The notes: generated from the sequence alone by a model not told the origin. 64,000 nucleotides of DNA from Polytrichum commune (GCA_950295325.1 OX485805.1:40225501-40289500), one strand, 5' to 3'. Shown: positions 23,600-35,130, numbered from the stretch's first letter. Translations and numbers: made by a program.

Positions 23600-24876
23600 G
23601 TAGTTCAACAAATGTCTACAAAGCTAATGTAGCATACCTTCTATGTTTTGCCTACAAGGTTCAACTAGAGTTTAAATGGACATACTTTTAAAGTAAGTGC
23701 ACATACAAGGTTGGAAACATACCTTGACCATCGGAGTAAGGTGTTCCATTGCCCACAAGGTTAAGTTGAGGACCTCCTCTACTTTGGTTGTTTGGTTGAG
23801 TGCATTCCATCTAGGATGTAGATGTTTGGCCCTTTGGATCTACCATATGTGGGGTCTCATCAGCATACTTGAATAGTACATGTGGGTTGTGGGACTAGTG
23901 TGTAGGGCCACAGTTGGAAGTGGTGACCCCGGAGCTAGCCGCTTTCTACGAGGGGTAATGCACCCAAATAGGCTCATGCAACAAACATAGTTTTTTTGCT
24001 AGGTATTCCTTTCCTTCATAGTCTTCCTCCACATGCTTAAATTCTAGTTCAACTTCAACAATGGGTGCACCACAACACAACATGGAGCCAGTATGCTCTC
24101 CAACCAAGAGGTTCATTAGCCCTTATAGCCTCGTGCAAATTCACCCTTGCTTCGGTGCATTGTTTAGCTGGCCACATTACTCCATGTTCTTCGCACATTC
24201 CTCAACCCTCAATGTCTTATCTTTGCCTTTAAATTGTCTTTTTTCTTTAGCCTTTCAATTTTGGTAATCTCAAGGTGGACCTTTCTCTACTCTTTTTCTC
24301 TCACTACCTCCTCCCATCTCTCTTGCTTGTAGTCTAGAGCGTCTATGTACTCATGACTAGTCATAATTATAGACTTAGATTAGTCTATAAACAATGTGTC
24401 ATGGCTCCTCTAAGGAATGGACACCGTTTGTAGAAGGGCCAAAATTGATGTCAACCTTAACATTGCATTTGGGTCAACCCCGTCTAACTCCTGTGAAATC
24501 CTTAATTCCTCATTGGTAATTTCTACCCCCCCCCCCTTTGGCTCCACACCCTGCATTGTGTCTTCTTTGTCATCATCTCTCAATGCCACTATATCATTAA
24601 GTCCCATCATCTTGAGCTTATATTATCCTTCCTCCAAGCATCTCTTCCACATGCTCATTGGCCACCTCCTCCTCATTGACCTCAGTTGCAACATTAATAA
24701 ACCTCACTTGGCCCAATTTGATCATTCATGGTTGAATGATTCAAAGGCCAAATCCATGTGGCAAAAAACTATTGCTTAATGTTCATTAGAGTCATGGCTA
24801 GAGTTATCATATAAAGATGCAATATTCTCATGGTATAATCCCTTTGCCCTGCCTTGCTCCAAACCATGCGCCACCC
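23600..24876. other. No gene recognised
   Basis: Several short open frames on both strands without motifs. A C homopolymer lies near 24525-24537. Confidence 0.35.
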
Positions 24877-24879
24877 TAA

Positions 24880-25560
24880 GGGCCAAGTTCCATGTGCCGG
24901 TCCGGTCCGTTTTTTTCAAAAATAAATGGGTGGGCCGGTGAAAAGAGGGTGGTGCCATGTGCCCATCCTTCTCACCCAAGGACCGGTACCCCCCATGGAT
25001 GGGTGTCCCACGTTTTGTGTTGCGGAAGAACGGGTGCCAAAGGACCGGCGGTCCTAACGGTAACGTGAAGGACATGTGCCGGTTAGAGAGCTATGGTGAC
25101 CGGATCGGCCGGTCACCTAGGGTATAAATATTATTATAATTATAATTATATAAGTATTATATCATATAAGTAGTATTATATATATATATATTATTTAAAA
25201 TATTATTTTGGTATCATTTAGGTGTTATAGTTAAATTCCCTTAAAATAAACACATAATTATTTCATTTTATGTAGTAGTTATATTGATAATTAAATTATC
25301 AATTAGGGGTATGGAAATTGATGTGCAAATCAAATATGAAAAGTTCAATGAGGATGACCTCCATTGCCGGTCACCTTCATAAAGTGTCATGTCTTACGTA
25401 TCACCAAATTTAGTTAGAAAGTAGGAAATCCCAATAAACCGGCACCCCACATAGAAGTACCCTTCCAAAAAACGGGTGACATCACCCATTTTTTGGATGA
25501 TGTCACCCGTTTCTCACCCATCCAAAAGAACGGACCGGACCGGTACATGGAACTTGGCCC
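24880..25560. mobile_element. PIF/Harbinger-type non-autonomous element, TAA target duplication
   Basis: Left end GGGCCAAGTTCCATGTGCCG and right end, reverse-complemented, GGGCCAAGTTCCATGTACCG. The inverted repeat continues through GTCCGGTCCGTT (about 33 bases, near-perfect). TAA flanks both ends (24877-24879 and 25561-25563). The 681-bp body has an AT-rich middle and no open frame of note. Confidence 0.88.
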
Positions 25561-26124
25561 TAAGTGTGAAGTTGGGGTTCCTAATTTTAAAACAACTTCA
25601 CCCAACTTGGTCCGGGAATACCCTTTGTAAAGGATGTGCCATAGTTGTTAACACAACTGGGAGGGAACGAGCCTATTTGATCACTTGAAGAGAAAGTTAG
25701 TTTTACTTTGATATCTTCTAGATTATGCATCTCCACTCCAATTTTGAAACAACAACTTACATGATTCACAATTGCTGACCATATTAGACAATTTGGGATC
25801 CAATCCAATGGCCAACATTATCTGCAAGTTGGAAGTGCCCACATTGAAGCCACCCACTTTACTTACTAGTATGGGGTCTTATTGTGGGCATTTCCAACTC
25901 CACATCCATTTTAGTCTCATTGGATGGGACTAAAATTTGTCTTGTCCCATTAGCAATAGCGAATCACACAAATCACCATTTCAAGTTTTCAAATTGGAGT
26001 GGAATTGCATAAATAGAGGAGGTCAAAGTGAAGATTTTCTTTACCTTGAAATCTACCACATAGCCCCCTCACAATTGTGCTAACATTTGAACCTAGACCG
26101 GTACGGTTTGCGGGTTTTCCTTGG

Positions 26125-26420
26125 ATTCGTTTCTTAATCATAGTAGCACCTATATTTAAGTGGTATGTGGTTAGGCGTGGATCTAAGTACGGACACCAAA
26201 AATATATGTGGTTTTAAGATTTTGGACTAAGTGCTCAATAGTCAACATAATTAGGGGAGGGGGGGGGGCTATATGACCATTTAATGAATGTTTCAATTTG
26301 ATGATGATTAAGATATTCATATGAGTTACAATTTTTTTGGGGGGAAAACAACCTTCATTACAATTTGGATTTGTCAATCATCTTGAACTAATTGTGTGTT
26401 TTATATCCAACAAAGAGTGG
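26125..26420 (+). repeat. Dispersed repeat B, copy 2
   Basis: ACCTATATTTAAGTGGTATG, GTGGATCTAAGTACGGACAC, CAATAGTCAACATAATTAGG and CAATCATCTTGAACTAATTG match 5043-5370 and 54183-54500 in order. It contains a G homopolymer near 26260-26268. Confidence 0.75.
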
Positions 26421-26864
26421 GTTCATATTTAATAGTGTCCATTGAAGGCCCTCTTATCTTATGTCTATTTTGAGCGCACATTCTAAACTTATTGTAACAT
26501 TGTCTTTTTTGTGTCCATTCTTAAGTACAAGCATTGCCACATACCACTCAAAAATAGGCGTCCCATTTAGAAGAGTGACCACAAACCAATTTGTAAGCCT
26601 ACCTACATACGGATTTAATACCCATCGCCTACCATTGGGAGTATAGTAAAACCTTGTCCCCTTATAGGTTTGTTGCTAATGCATCCTAATTTAAGCTCAC
26701 TAGACTAACCATGATTTAGGTTTTCACTTGGGTAGATGGACTTAATCGCCCTGGCTCTACATAGTACTCAATTTTTCACCATCCCTATAATGTTTACCCC
26801 CTATGCTTATACATTGATAACATAAATTCTTGTTTTCTTGCATGATGCTCTTGCGTGTATTCAA

Positions 26865-27040
26865 GGATCATTTATACTAGGGGTGGTTGTGGTAATGGTA
26901 GTGTTTTATTTTCTTTGGTCCTATTTCCATGGAAAAGGCATAGTAATACTAACCACAAGGACACCAACTCCTATACCCCCATCAACCCTCCTACTATGCA
27001 TGGTACACCGCCCTTGGGGTGGTTGTTCATGCTCATGCGA
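26865..27040 (+). repeat. Dispersed repeat F, copy 1
   Basis: CATTTATACTAGGGGTGGTTGTGG, TTTTCTTTGGTCCTA, CCCCCATCAACCCTCCTACT and CTTGGGGTGGTTGTTCATGC are shared with both arms of the inverted repeat at 51377-51895. Confidence 0.65.
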
Positions 27041-27048
27041 CATCACTA

Positions 27049-27812
27049 CAGTCTAACCTCATTAATACGACACTTATTTATACGACACCCTCGATATAAC
27101 GACACACTTTTGCGCGACCAAACTTTTTAGTTCAAAACTCCCTCTTTTATACGACTATGACACTCAATAATGCGACATTTAGAATCTCCGTTTTGTCATA
27201 TTAAAGAGGTAGTTAGTGCTAACATTCCTGTCATCTATGTTATGTACATCTAAAATACATTCATTTTCACTTGGGAACTACTTGGGAACTTCACTTATCA
27301 TTGGGAACTTAATGATATTAGGGTTACTAGTGTAGAATGGACATGGTTAGGGTTAGAGTGGCCTCCTGCCTAGTATGTTGCCTTGTACATGGGTGATATA
27401 GTATCATCAGTATCTTGATGCTAAACGTCATGCATCATTGTTGTCTAGTTTCTTATTAAAGAACTCTTTATACTTGGGTGTTAATGAAATTATTAGTTTT
27501 CAAAAGTTAGTAGGGAATCTAGATAAGATGATAGTTGCTAACTTGGGTAGGCAACACCAAAGATCTTTGGACTCCTATTTCAAGAGTTCTTGAGAATATT
27601 TGTATTTGTTTGGAGTTACGAGTTATTATTTCATACCATCTATATTGCTTAAACTCGTTGTATATATATTTTAAGCTCATATTACTTATGTTTTCATATT
27701 CCCTCAATAATACGATAACTTTACGGCATTTGTCATATTAGTGAGAAGACGACACCACGATAATACGACTTTTTTTGTGTTCCCAAATATTTATACTAAA
27801 GAGGGAGAATAG
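27049..27812 (+). mobile_element. Possible pogo/Emigrant-like (Tc1/mariner) remnant
   Basis: Starts CAGTCTAACCTCATTAATACG after a TA, close to the CAGTAAAACCTCTATAAATTAAT terminus known for plant Emigrant/Lemi elements. Internal (A)TACGACA(C) strings repeat at both ends of the segment (27070-27175 and 27705-27770), as in such elements. The right terminus is degraded, so the end is approximate. Confidence 0.4.
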
Positions 27813-27923
27813 AAGAGAACTTCAAAACCAAGATTTGGGGAGAAAGTTGAGGAGGCAACCATTTCAACACTACATCCAAATCCAACAAGAATAATAAGGA
27901 CTTGTTCACACGGTGTCCCGACT

Positions 27924-28020
27924 CCCAAGTCCCATTCATGTGAGCAAGTCCCAACATAAAGACACAATCCCAAGTCCCATTCATGTGAGCAAGTCCCAAC
28001 ATATAGGCACAATCCCAAGT
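27924..28020. repeat. Two tandem copies of a 45-bp unit
   Basis: CCCAAGTCCCATTCATGTGAGCAAGTCCCAACATA is repeated with a 45-base period. Being a multiple of three, it gives a repeated GLCLYVGTCSHEWDL peptide in the minus-strand frame, but there is no other sign of coding. Confidence 0.8.
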
Positions 28021-28029
28021 TTTGAGCCT

Positions 28030-28770
28030 TAAGAAACCATTAAAATATTAAAATAAGGTTTACATCCATTTAAGTAAGATCTATGTTATTTTATGCAAAA
28101 AATCATGGGATTCATGTTGCGAGTTGGGTCTAGCAATTTGCGCAACCCAACTCGCAAACCTCACCTCCAAATAGTGTTGCCATGTAAGTATCCATGTTAT
28201 ACTTAGGACTTCGTGTAAAGTAGTAAGACCCAACTTCCATGCTCCCACTAACTTAGTTAAGATTACACGGGTTGACCTCAAATGAACTATGACTTAGAAC
28301 TTGGGACCCCATGTGAACTAACAACCCTAATCACTTCAATTTTCTTCTCAAGCCCAAGTCCTAGACCATTGATAGAGTGGGAATTGGAAGACGTGGCCTA
28401 GCATAAACCACAACCACAACCGCCACCACCTTTGTGGTGTAAAGGACCACCTTTTGAAGCTGACAAAATGCATGTCAGATTTAGGGTTCTTAACACAGGA
28501 ATGAAGTGTGCCAAGCTCATGCCAACTACTCCATAACTTTTAGGTCGTTAGAAACTTTACCCTGGAAATCACATAATTAGAATCCCAGCCACCAACACAA
28601 CCCGTCAATTGAAATTGTAATATTCATCAATCTGCAGATCTGTATAGTCAAACTTGCATATGGCCTTCAATTACAGCATTCTGCTGGGAAGAGCGGCCTC
28701 AAAACCGGTTTCGGAACCCAACACATTTTGAGCAAAACATCGCGAATTATAATGATGAAGAAACAAGTAC
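28030..28770. other. Intergenic, no gene recognised
   Basis: No supported feature. It lies downstream of the minus-strand NHL gene and its duplicated 3' region. Confidence 0.35.
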
Positions 28771-29060
28771 TTCAGTAATGGAAACAGAAGAGTTTCAGGT
28801 ACATAGTGTTCAGTATGGGAGGATGAGGATGACGATCGTCGTCATCATCGTCTACCATCAAGCAAGCTCCAGCAATTCTACACCGTGAGGAGCTACTGGA
28901 CATGATGATGATCAGTCCTGATCTTCCAAAGCATTGGGTTCAAAGCACCACTAAATGATTATTGGTGCCAATTAAACCGTGCATACACTCAACGCTCATG
29001 GTGCGGGCAAACTACATCGGGTTAGGGTTGCCACATCCCTAATGCATCTCAGCTGAAGAA
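28771..29060 (-). repeat. Outer copy of the duplicated NHL 3' region
   Basis: TTCAGTAATGGAAACAGAAG, GAGTTTCAGGTACATAGT, GCAAGCTCCAG, AGCTACTGG(A/G)CATGA, ACTCAACGCTC and GGGTTAGGGTTG occur in the same order at 29153-29457. The similarity stops at about the stop codon of the NHL gene in the inner copy. The outer copy therefore carries 3' UTR or downstream DNA but no coding part. Confidence 0.8.
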
Positions 29061-29152
29061 ACATCCCATCTCATCTCGAAGCAGACCACAATTTACACGA
29101 ATAAGCGACAAAGGAAACAAAGCGAACCGCGGCCACGACTCAGAACCTGCTG

Positions 29153-29457
29153 TTTCAGTAATGGAAACAAAAGAGTTTCATGTACATAGTATACAGTAAG
29201 TGAGGATGATGATGACGATCATCATCTTCCACCTTCAGGCAAGCTCCAGATATTCTACCCCTTGCAGCTACTGGGCATGAGGACCAGTCCGCATTTTTCG
29301 AAGGCATTCTGCTCAGATCACCGCTTAATAAATCGGTGCTAATTAATTCTGCATATACTCAACGCTCCAGGTGCGAGTAAAATGCATCAGGAAGAAGATG
29401 ACACATCATGTTAGGGTTGACACGTCCATCTAAACAATAATGCACATCTCATCGGGC
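29153..29457 (-). repeat. Inner copy of the duplicated NHL 3' region (probable 3' UTR)
   Basis: Immediately 3' of the NHL coding region in transcription direction. See the outer copy for the shared blocks. The period is about 385 bases, and the two copies differ by many substitutions and small indels, so the duplication is not recent. Confidence 0.75.
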
Positions 29458-30171
29458 TATACTGCAACTTTTGCTGAGGAGTTTCCCCGATCCAGTAGCG
29501 GTCGGAGGACTAACCCTGCCATCGCAGTTAGCATGCACCCAGAACGGGAAGGTTGTCAAGAGGCCGACCTTAATTCTCGCCTTCACACTAACTCGAAGCT
29601 GCAAAGGGATACTGCTATTCTTCACATCGTTGAGAAATGAGGTCCCCAAGGTGGAGGTTAAAGCGAACCCCGTGACGTTGAAGCTGGAGGAGATCGTGGT
29701 AGTGTTCTGGTGGCCGTGGTAAAATCCTGGAATCGAGCTCTGTCCAAAATCTGCACCGGAGTAGGAAGTATCCAGGTTGATTACATCGTACTTAAAGCCG
29801 ATCTTGGCGTTTCGGTTAGTAGCGTTAATGGTGTACAAGAAGTTGGCATCGAGGGAGTTAGTTGTAGTCGAGTACGATAAGGTATTGATCTCTGCGTCCA
29901 CGAGGGAGTATTCCGGTGCGTAAATTGGCCGTAACACTAGCCAGATGATGAGAGCTGCAACTCCGAGGACCAGGATCATCATGATGAGCAGAGAGCAGAG
30001 TGTTGTGAAGCAGCAGCAACAGCAGGCTGTTAAACCGGCACCTCTCTTCCTTTTCGGTTTCGAGTAGGTCGCGGGCGATGGCATCGGGCTCATGTGTGGC
30101 TCCTGCAGTTTCGTAAAGTGGAATGGCTTCGGTGCACTCGAATACATCCTGGTCATGTTCACGGACGACAT
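29449..30171 (-). CDS. NDR1/HIN1-like (NHL) protein, LEA_2 domain, single-pass membrane protein
   Basis: 240 aa, single coding exon. From the first ATG (30169-30171): a Ser/Pro-rich cytosolic head (1-38), a basic KPKRKRG block (39-45), a cysteine cluster CCCCC just before one hydrophobic helix of about 25-30 residues (LIMMILVLGVAALIIWLVL), then RPIYAPEYS and an extracytosolic LEA_2 domain. Domain signatures: SLDANFLYTINATNRNAKIG (the family's NPN-x-I region followed by FKYD), SIPGFYHGHQNTT (family PPFYQGHKNTT), and ANCDGRV close to the C-terminus. Several N-x-S/T sites follow the helix. NHL proteins sit in the plasma membrane or at plasmodesmata and are tied to defence and abiotic stress; the role of this one cannot be told from sequence. 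An in-frame TTG upstream would add 10 residues, but ATG is preferred. Confidence 0.88.
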   Translation of the reverse strand: MSSVNMTRMYSSAPKPFHFTKLQEPHMSPMPSPATYSKPKRKRGAGLTACCCCCFTTLCSLLIMMILVLGVAALIIWLVLRPIYAPEYSLVDAEINTLSYSTTTNSLDANFLYTINATNRNAKIGFKYDVINLDTSYSGADFGQSSIPGFYHGHQNTTTISSSFNVTGFALTSTLGTSFLNDVKNSSIPLQLRVSVKARIKVGLLTTFPFWVHANCDGRVSPPTATGSGKLLSKSCSIAR

Positions 30172-31260
30172 GATGTCCAAATCTGAAGAAGAACTTCGCA
30201 ACTCGCTGTTTTCCTGCTGCCGACACTTAGAATTTCAAGCTGAGGATCTGAAACTACTGCTGATTGTGTCTCTCTATCTCATCTCGAGGTAGTAGCATCA
30301 GCAAAATCAAGAAGCAAAATCACCAGATAGAATAATCGTTGATGAAGGATTCTTCGAGAGAAAGTGCAATTTCGATGCTTGAAATCCTGATGAGAAGCCA
30401 ATTCACGTTAGGTTGCGATGCACACCATGAGGAAAAGAACAATCAGAACCTTCAAGCAAACATATCGCGAACCACGACACTAGGCTGGATAGCTATCGAA
30501 AATTAACGAGAAATAGAGTAGGAACTGACAAAATTGATCAGACATCTTCCTCCGCAACTAACTTAAGGAACGACATTAATTCCTCCAAACCTACCACCAT
30601 CGCCACACGCAAATAATCCTCGCCACAAGAAACCTCCGGTCACTTACCAAATCTAAAATTCCAAACAACTCCCCCTCCGAAGATTCCTACCTATCAACTG
30701 ACCAAAAAGAAGCCACAACAGCGTCCAATTACTTACATTTAACCTAAGAAAGGCTGCGAATTCATCAGCACTCCCAGTACTGCTATTAATCCACTCCAGG
30801 AGATCGACTCGTCACTCACATACCTCTCCTCTCCTAAGAGAATCTTGAGAAAACAAAAAAAGAAAAAGAAAAAAACAAACCCTGCCCCTTCCAAGATTCC
30901 GAGCCTGCTGGACCTAAGTAACCAAACAATAATGAAGTAACTAAAAAACATCAACAACAACAAAAACAACAACAGATGTGCACAGGCTCTAACCTGGAAA
31001 GGAAAATTTCTTCGCACTAGATAGATAGGTAGACCAAATCCACCTCGGGTCGAGAGTTTCTTTCTTGTCTCAAACCCTCCGAACCTCGTAACCTCGGCCA
31101 CACCACCTCCAAATTCTGCGAAATAAATCTACAAAGCTGAAACTAACAATCTTCGAGGCACAATTCAGGAGGAATGGTGCTCAAACAAGATGTAATTAGT
31201 GCCTCTCGATCCAGCCACGATGCTTCCGTCGTTGTGGCTTCCCCCTGTTGAGCTCTGAAA
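30172..31260 (-). other. 5' UTR and promoter region of the NHL gene
   Basis: Less AT-rich than the flanks. On the minus strand, CCTTTCCAG|GTTAGAG near 30995 looks like a donor, and TTTCAG|ATCC near 30252 looks like an acceptor, so a 5' UTR intron is possible. A 120-codon minus frame at 30739-31101 contains a long Phe run from a poly-pyrimidine tract and is not convincing as a protein. No clear TATA box was found. Confidence 0.35.
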
Positions 31261-31762
31261 CTCATCACCTATGTATCTACGAAATGGGTAGATAAGACAT
31301 TGATGCATCTACATAAATGTAAGATAATGGGACATTTGAGATGAGGTTTTAGGGCCCCCTGTGGGGCTTGGGAAGACGAGTGAGAGAGAGCATAATCGGC
31401 AGGAACGGGGGGATCCTGGCCGTTGATATTATGAATCAGTGTATCGGAGCCGTTCGATGGAGGTTGATCGGACGGGTGGGAGTGCGCGGGGTTTAAGGTA
31501 ATGGGGTGTTTGGAGAAAGTCAATGCATTAGGCCCGTGTGGGGTGACGAAGTCGTGGCAGTTAGTTGGTCAATGCAATGCAGTGTTGTTCTTTCCTGGTC
31601 CCTCACCTCCACTAAACTTAGTGGGACTTCCAATGGTCTTTATGAATGGGGAGCTAATTTTAGTGTGCGCCTTCCTATGTTTTAACCGATTGATGTATGA
31701 CTTGATGTCCACTCGGCTCTACCATCATAAGCATGTTCTCGTTCTAAATCCATGTCGACTAA

Positions 31763-31868
31763 GGGCCTGCCCACACCTGCTGGTGGGCGAGGCAGTGGAA
31801 GGCCCCCACCAGCAGGGAGGGACTTTTCGTCCAAAAAGTTGACCCACCAGCGACTGGGCGCAAGGCCC
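31763..31868. mobile_element. Small foldback element
   Basis: TAAGGGCCTGCCCACACCTGCTGGTGGG at the left and, reverse-complemented, TAAGGGCCTTGCGCCCAGTC at the right make an imperfect hairpin. An inner hairpin CTGCTGGTGGGC / CCCCCACCAGCAG lies within. It shares the GCCCACAC..TGCTGGTGG theme with 32768-32852 and, less closely, 36841-37019. Confidence 0.55.
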
Positions 31869-31956
31869 TTAATATTTGGCCGTTCGCAGGTAGCCCAGGT
31901 AAGTTTTCGGGTTTAGGACCAGAAACTTACTAAAGTGCGCCAGAGTGACAACGGCC

Positions 31957-32470
31957 GTTTGAGTTCATTGGCCCGTGTTCGGGGAAATTTTTGGGCATAT
32001 TGGTTGAAATCCTACCGTAGGTTACTAGAAGCTTAGGCTTAAAATAATTATTACCAAGTGTGCCTTAACACCTAGGCAGTTCTTGACTTTGTTTGCTCAA
32101 AAAATTAAAAATTAAAATTGGGTTAGCTAGCCACACAAGTAATTTAAAGTCTAAAGCCTAGAACTCGATGATATTCTATAGATTCTATAGATTCCTCTTA
32201 AATGATCGGTAATTTTCCTGTAGTCTTCAACTTCAACCGTTTATTTCTCAAACTCAACCGGTTCATTTGTAACTAACTGCCGGTTCTCCCCGATCATTGG
32301 TTTGAGTTTAGTGGCCCGTGTTCGGGGAGATTTTTGGGCATAATTGGTTGAAGTCCTACCATAGGTTAATAGCATCTTAGGCAGAAAATAATTATTTACA
32401 AATCTACCTAAACTTTTTGGAAATTCTTGACTTTGTTTGCCTAAAAAATTAAAAATTAAAAATGGTAAGT
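31957..32470 (+). repeat. Segmental tandem duplication (period about 343 bp)
   Basis: GTGTTCGGGGA(A/G)ATTTTTGGGCATA, TTGGTTGAA(A/G)TCCTACC, AAAATAATTATT and TTCTTGACTTTGTTTGC..AAAAAATTAAAAATTAAA are found at 31957-32137 and again at 32300-32470. The spacer holds an AACCG..CTAACTGCCGGTTCTCCCC block related to about 1760-1790. Confidence 0.7.
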
Positions 32471-32767
32471 TACGGGTTCAATTCCTGCCAAGGATATTAA
32501 CTCTTCAAATTTAAAATTTCGAACATGCCTTTCATTTCACTTATTCAAGATTTTGTACTAAGAAATGATTTCTAATAACTTTTCATACATTTTTTAGTGC
32601 CGATATGAATTCCATTTAATCGGATATTGGCCAATGAAAATATGAAAATATAGGCAATTGGCCGATTGATTTTACAGAAGACCGGCTCTTACCGATGTAA
32701 ATTGGAAAAAATCCGACCCTTCGTAGCAACTACCGGCAATTAGCCACTGAGGCTTCAAAAGCTTCCC

Positions 32768-32852
32768 GAACTCTGGCCCACACATGCTGGTGGCGGCGAA
32801 CGGACTTCGTCCGTTCACTGCCCCCCGCCACCAGTATGTGTGGGGAGGGTAT
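32768..32852. repeat. Near-perfect 85-bp hairpin
   Basis: GGCCCACACATGCTGGTGGC and GCGAACGGAC on the left pair with GTCCGTTCACTGCCCCCCGC and CACCAGTATGTGTGGGG on the right across a 3-base loop (TTC). Transcription would give one long stem. Confidence 0.8.
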
Positions 32853-32860
32853 AAGACTAT

Positions 32861-33568
32861 AAGGTAGAGGGTGATTAAACCTACACTTTAAGCTATTGCA
32901 CATACATATGCCTATGTGGTTGATAAAAAAAAAATCATCAAATTAGCCTTTGGGCTTAAAATGGGTATAAAGAAAAAATAGTCTCAATTGGATATTTGAT
33001 GAACATTGAAAGTCAAAATCACTAGCTCTTGAATCCAACCCCTAGGCTCCATGTATGACAACCTTGCATATGATTAAGACCCCCGCCTGCATTGCCAACC
33101 TCAACCCAACGTAGTGGGTACTAGACCCAAGCTATATGAAAGCCCAACTAGTAGTGATACACAATGTCACATCGCCACCTACATAATCGCATCCGGTTCA
33201 GTTGCAAAACCGTCCCCTTGCATACCGGATACCGATCCATGTTATGCACATAATTGACCCCCTTTGTGCCCATAAATAGTACCCCCACCCCCTGCGATGA
33301 GAGAATGACTAGAATAGGCATTGACAAACCACCCTAAAACCCACCTTGAACTGACCCGAGAAAGAGTGGAGTCCATTGCCTACTCAATATGGAGGTAGTG
33401 GAGGCATGGTATGGGGTGGTGCCATTGATGGCATCTAAACCCGTCACTCTGTGAACCCAAACATTGCTTTTCCATGGGAAACAGTTCAAGGTTGTAGAGT
33501 GTTGGTGGTTGGGAGGCATTTATAGGTTTTGCTTTTGGGTGGCATGTTGGTTTTAGCACCCTCTACCT
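32861..33568. mobile_element. AAGGTAGAGGGTG-family DNA element, longest copy
   Basis: Left AAGGTAGAGGGTGATTAAAC, right GGTTTTAGCACCCTCTACCT. The termini match those at 4381-4665; the body is colinear with the copy from 22003. The left boundary abuts the 85-bp hairpin. No transposase frame in 708 bp. Confidence 0.7.
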
Positions 33569-33854
33569 CAGTGATGACCATCATTAGGGTTTAGCAAAGA
33601 AAATAAAATTAAGTACATTAAATTTGAAAGTAATCCCATGCCGCTCCCAACCACCGGTTTCTTGCATGTTTCTTACATGTCATGTTGTCTACTTGCTACC
33701 GATTTTGGAAACATCTTAACTAGGCTAACTGAGAGTCATATTTAAGTAAACATGGATATATATTCCAAAATATAGGTTCATCATTTAGGGTTTAAAATTT
33801 TAGATTGAATAAAAGAAACCATAACCTACCTTGTCGCTTTCAGCCATTTCTTGC

Positions 33855-34080
33855 AAAGAACATTCCCAATGTCTGAGGAGGGTCCATGGTTCAAAGGATG
33901 ACTAACGTTGTTGGAGTTGACTCCATTCATGGTTCCGTCTAGTCATGCAAGTTGTGGGCAACAATGTGGGCAGGACCAATATAATTCAAGTTTGGGCAAT
34001 GATGTGTAAACCAGGGGCAGAGGATTCTTATGTGGACAGAGCTCGATAGGGGTGTTTTATCGCCCGTCCTTTCAACTATC
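33855..34080 (+). repeat. Dispersed repeat G, copy 1
   Basis: CCCAATGTCTGAGGAGGGT, AAGGATGACTAACGTTGTTGGAG, CCATGGTTCCGTC(T/C)(A/G)GTCA and GGACAGAGCTCGATAGGG correspond in order to 46885-47080. It probably comes from the same old retroelement or DNA element; class unknown. Confidence 0.65.
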
Positions 34081-34084
34081 GGTT

Positions 34085-34988
34085 TCTCGCATGTTACATC
34101 TATCGACCTACTACCAATTCCAAAAACAAATCAAACAAACTAAGTTCACCAACACTCATATTAAAGTAAAACTTGACATACATTGCAACATATGGACTTC
34201 TTGGTTACTTCAATTCTATTAATGGATGCACTTTCAATATATTCGAAGTTCATGGACAAGATGTGAATCCTTGAAGATTAGATAGACATTATAACATTAA
34301 ATTATGCTGAAATAAATAAACATGATTTTTTGATTTTGAATATGTATATATATATATAAAGAAGTAATACACAATTTCTTTTAATTATCATGACCATGTA
34401 TGTATATGCATTTTTCTTTCGAAGATAAACCCAAGCATGTCATAATGCAAGATTTGGTTCTAGGTTTAGTTTGACCTAAAATTGGTTGATTTGAGAAGCT
34501 TTCAACCCAAGCTTAAACTGGGTAGTATAGTACCTTCCATGAAAGTCCTCATTGCCAAAGTCAAATGGTTCACACAAATGTATACACGGATTTCACTTCC
34601 AAGTCATTAAGTTGGGTCACACACGTACATAATCGATTGGCTAATGTCAAGTATACAAACAACATACCCATTTTAGCTTCATCTAAAATATTGGCTTTGA
34701 TTCTCGTGAACCAGGTAGTAGCTAGTGGTGGGACAAATTTGCTTTAAAAGGCTTGTGCGAGGACCACTAAAACACATATGTTTTTATTTAACTTCATCCG
34801 TATATATGTATTGAAGAATGGAAATGGCGAGTCATAAAGGATCCCACATAAATTTAATATTTGAGAACTCGACCAAGGAGCGGTGCTTGGAACGTTCCCG
34901 AAATTGGTCCTAGTTGTGGGGAACAGGTGGCAGGCCTTAAAGAATCTTTGGAGAAAAGGTGGAGACATTAATTACACAATAGGGTAAG
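34085..34988. other. No gene recognised
   Basis: AT-rich, with a TA microsatellite near 34345-34358. Nothing else is supported. Confidence 0.35.
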
Positions 34989-35000
34989 ATAAAAGTGGTG

Positions 35001-35130
35001 AGGTTGGTGGTTCGAATCCCGGCTGTGAAATCTCCTCTCTACTTGACGGAAAACTTGCCAGGTGGTGAACTGCCTCCTGTGCTTTGGCGCTGGCCTATCG
35101 GCCTTCTATCTCAAAATAAAATAAAATAAA
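35001..35130 (+). mobile_element. 5'-truncated tRNA-type SINE with 12-bp target duplication
   Basis: The string ATAAAAGTGGTG occurs directly before (34989-35000) and after (35131-35142). Inside are a polymerase III box B, GGTTCGAATCC (35009-35019), a unique body, and a 3' tail of repeated TAAAA. Box A should lie about 40 bases before box B but only 8 bases remain, so the copy is 5'-truncated, as expected from incomplete target-primed reverse transcription. Confidence 0.8.

Noticed and set aside
24417-24779. 120-codon plus frame, Ser/Leu-rich
   Set aside because: No motif; contains a C homopolymer and reflects base composition.
30739-31101. 120-codon minus-strand frame starting MAEVTRFGGFETRKK
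   Set aside because: It lies in the 5' region of the NHL gene; its long Phe run comes from an A/T tract, and it has no family motif. More likely 5' UTR or promoter.
31763-31868. TAA target duplication for this foldback
   Set aside because: Left TAA and right TTA are reverse complements that extend the palindrome and not direct repeats.
32462-32500. tRNA or SINE from a box-B-like GGTTCAATTCC
   Set aside because: No cloverleaf, no box A, no tail or target duplication could be found.
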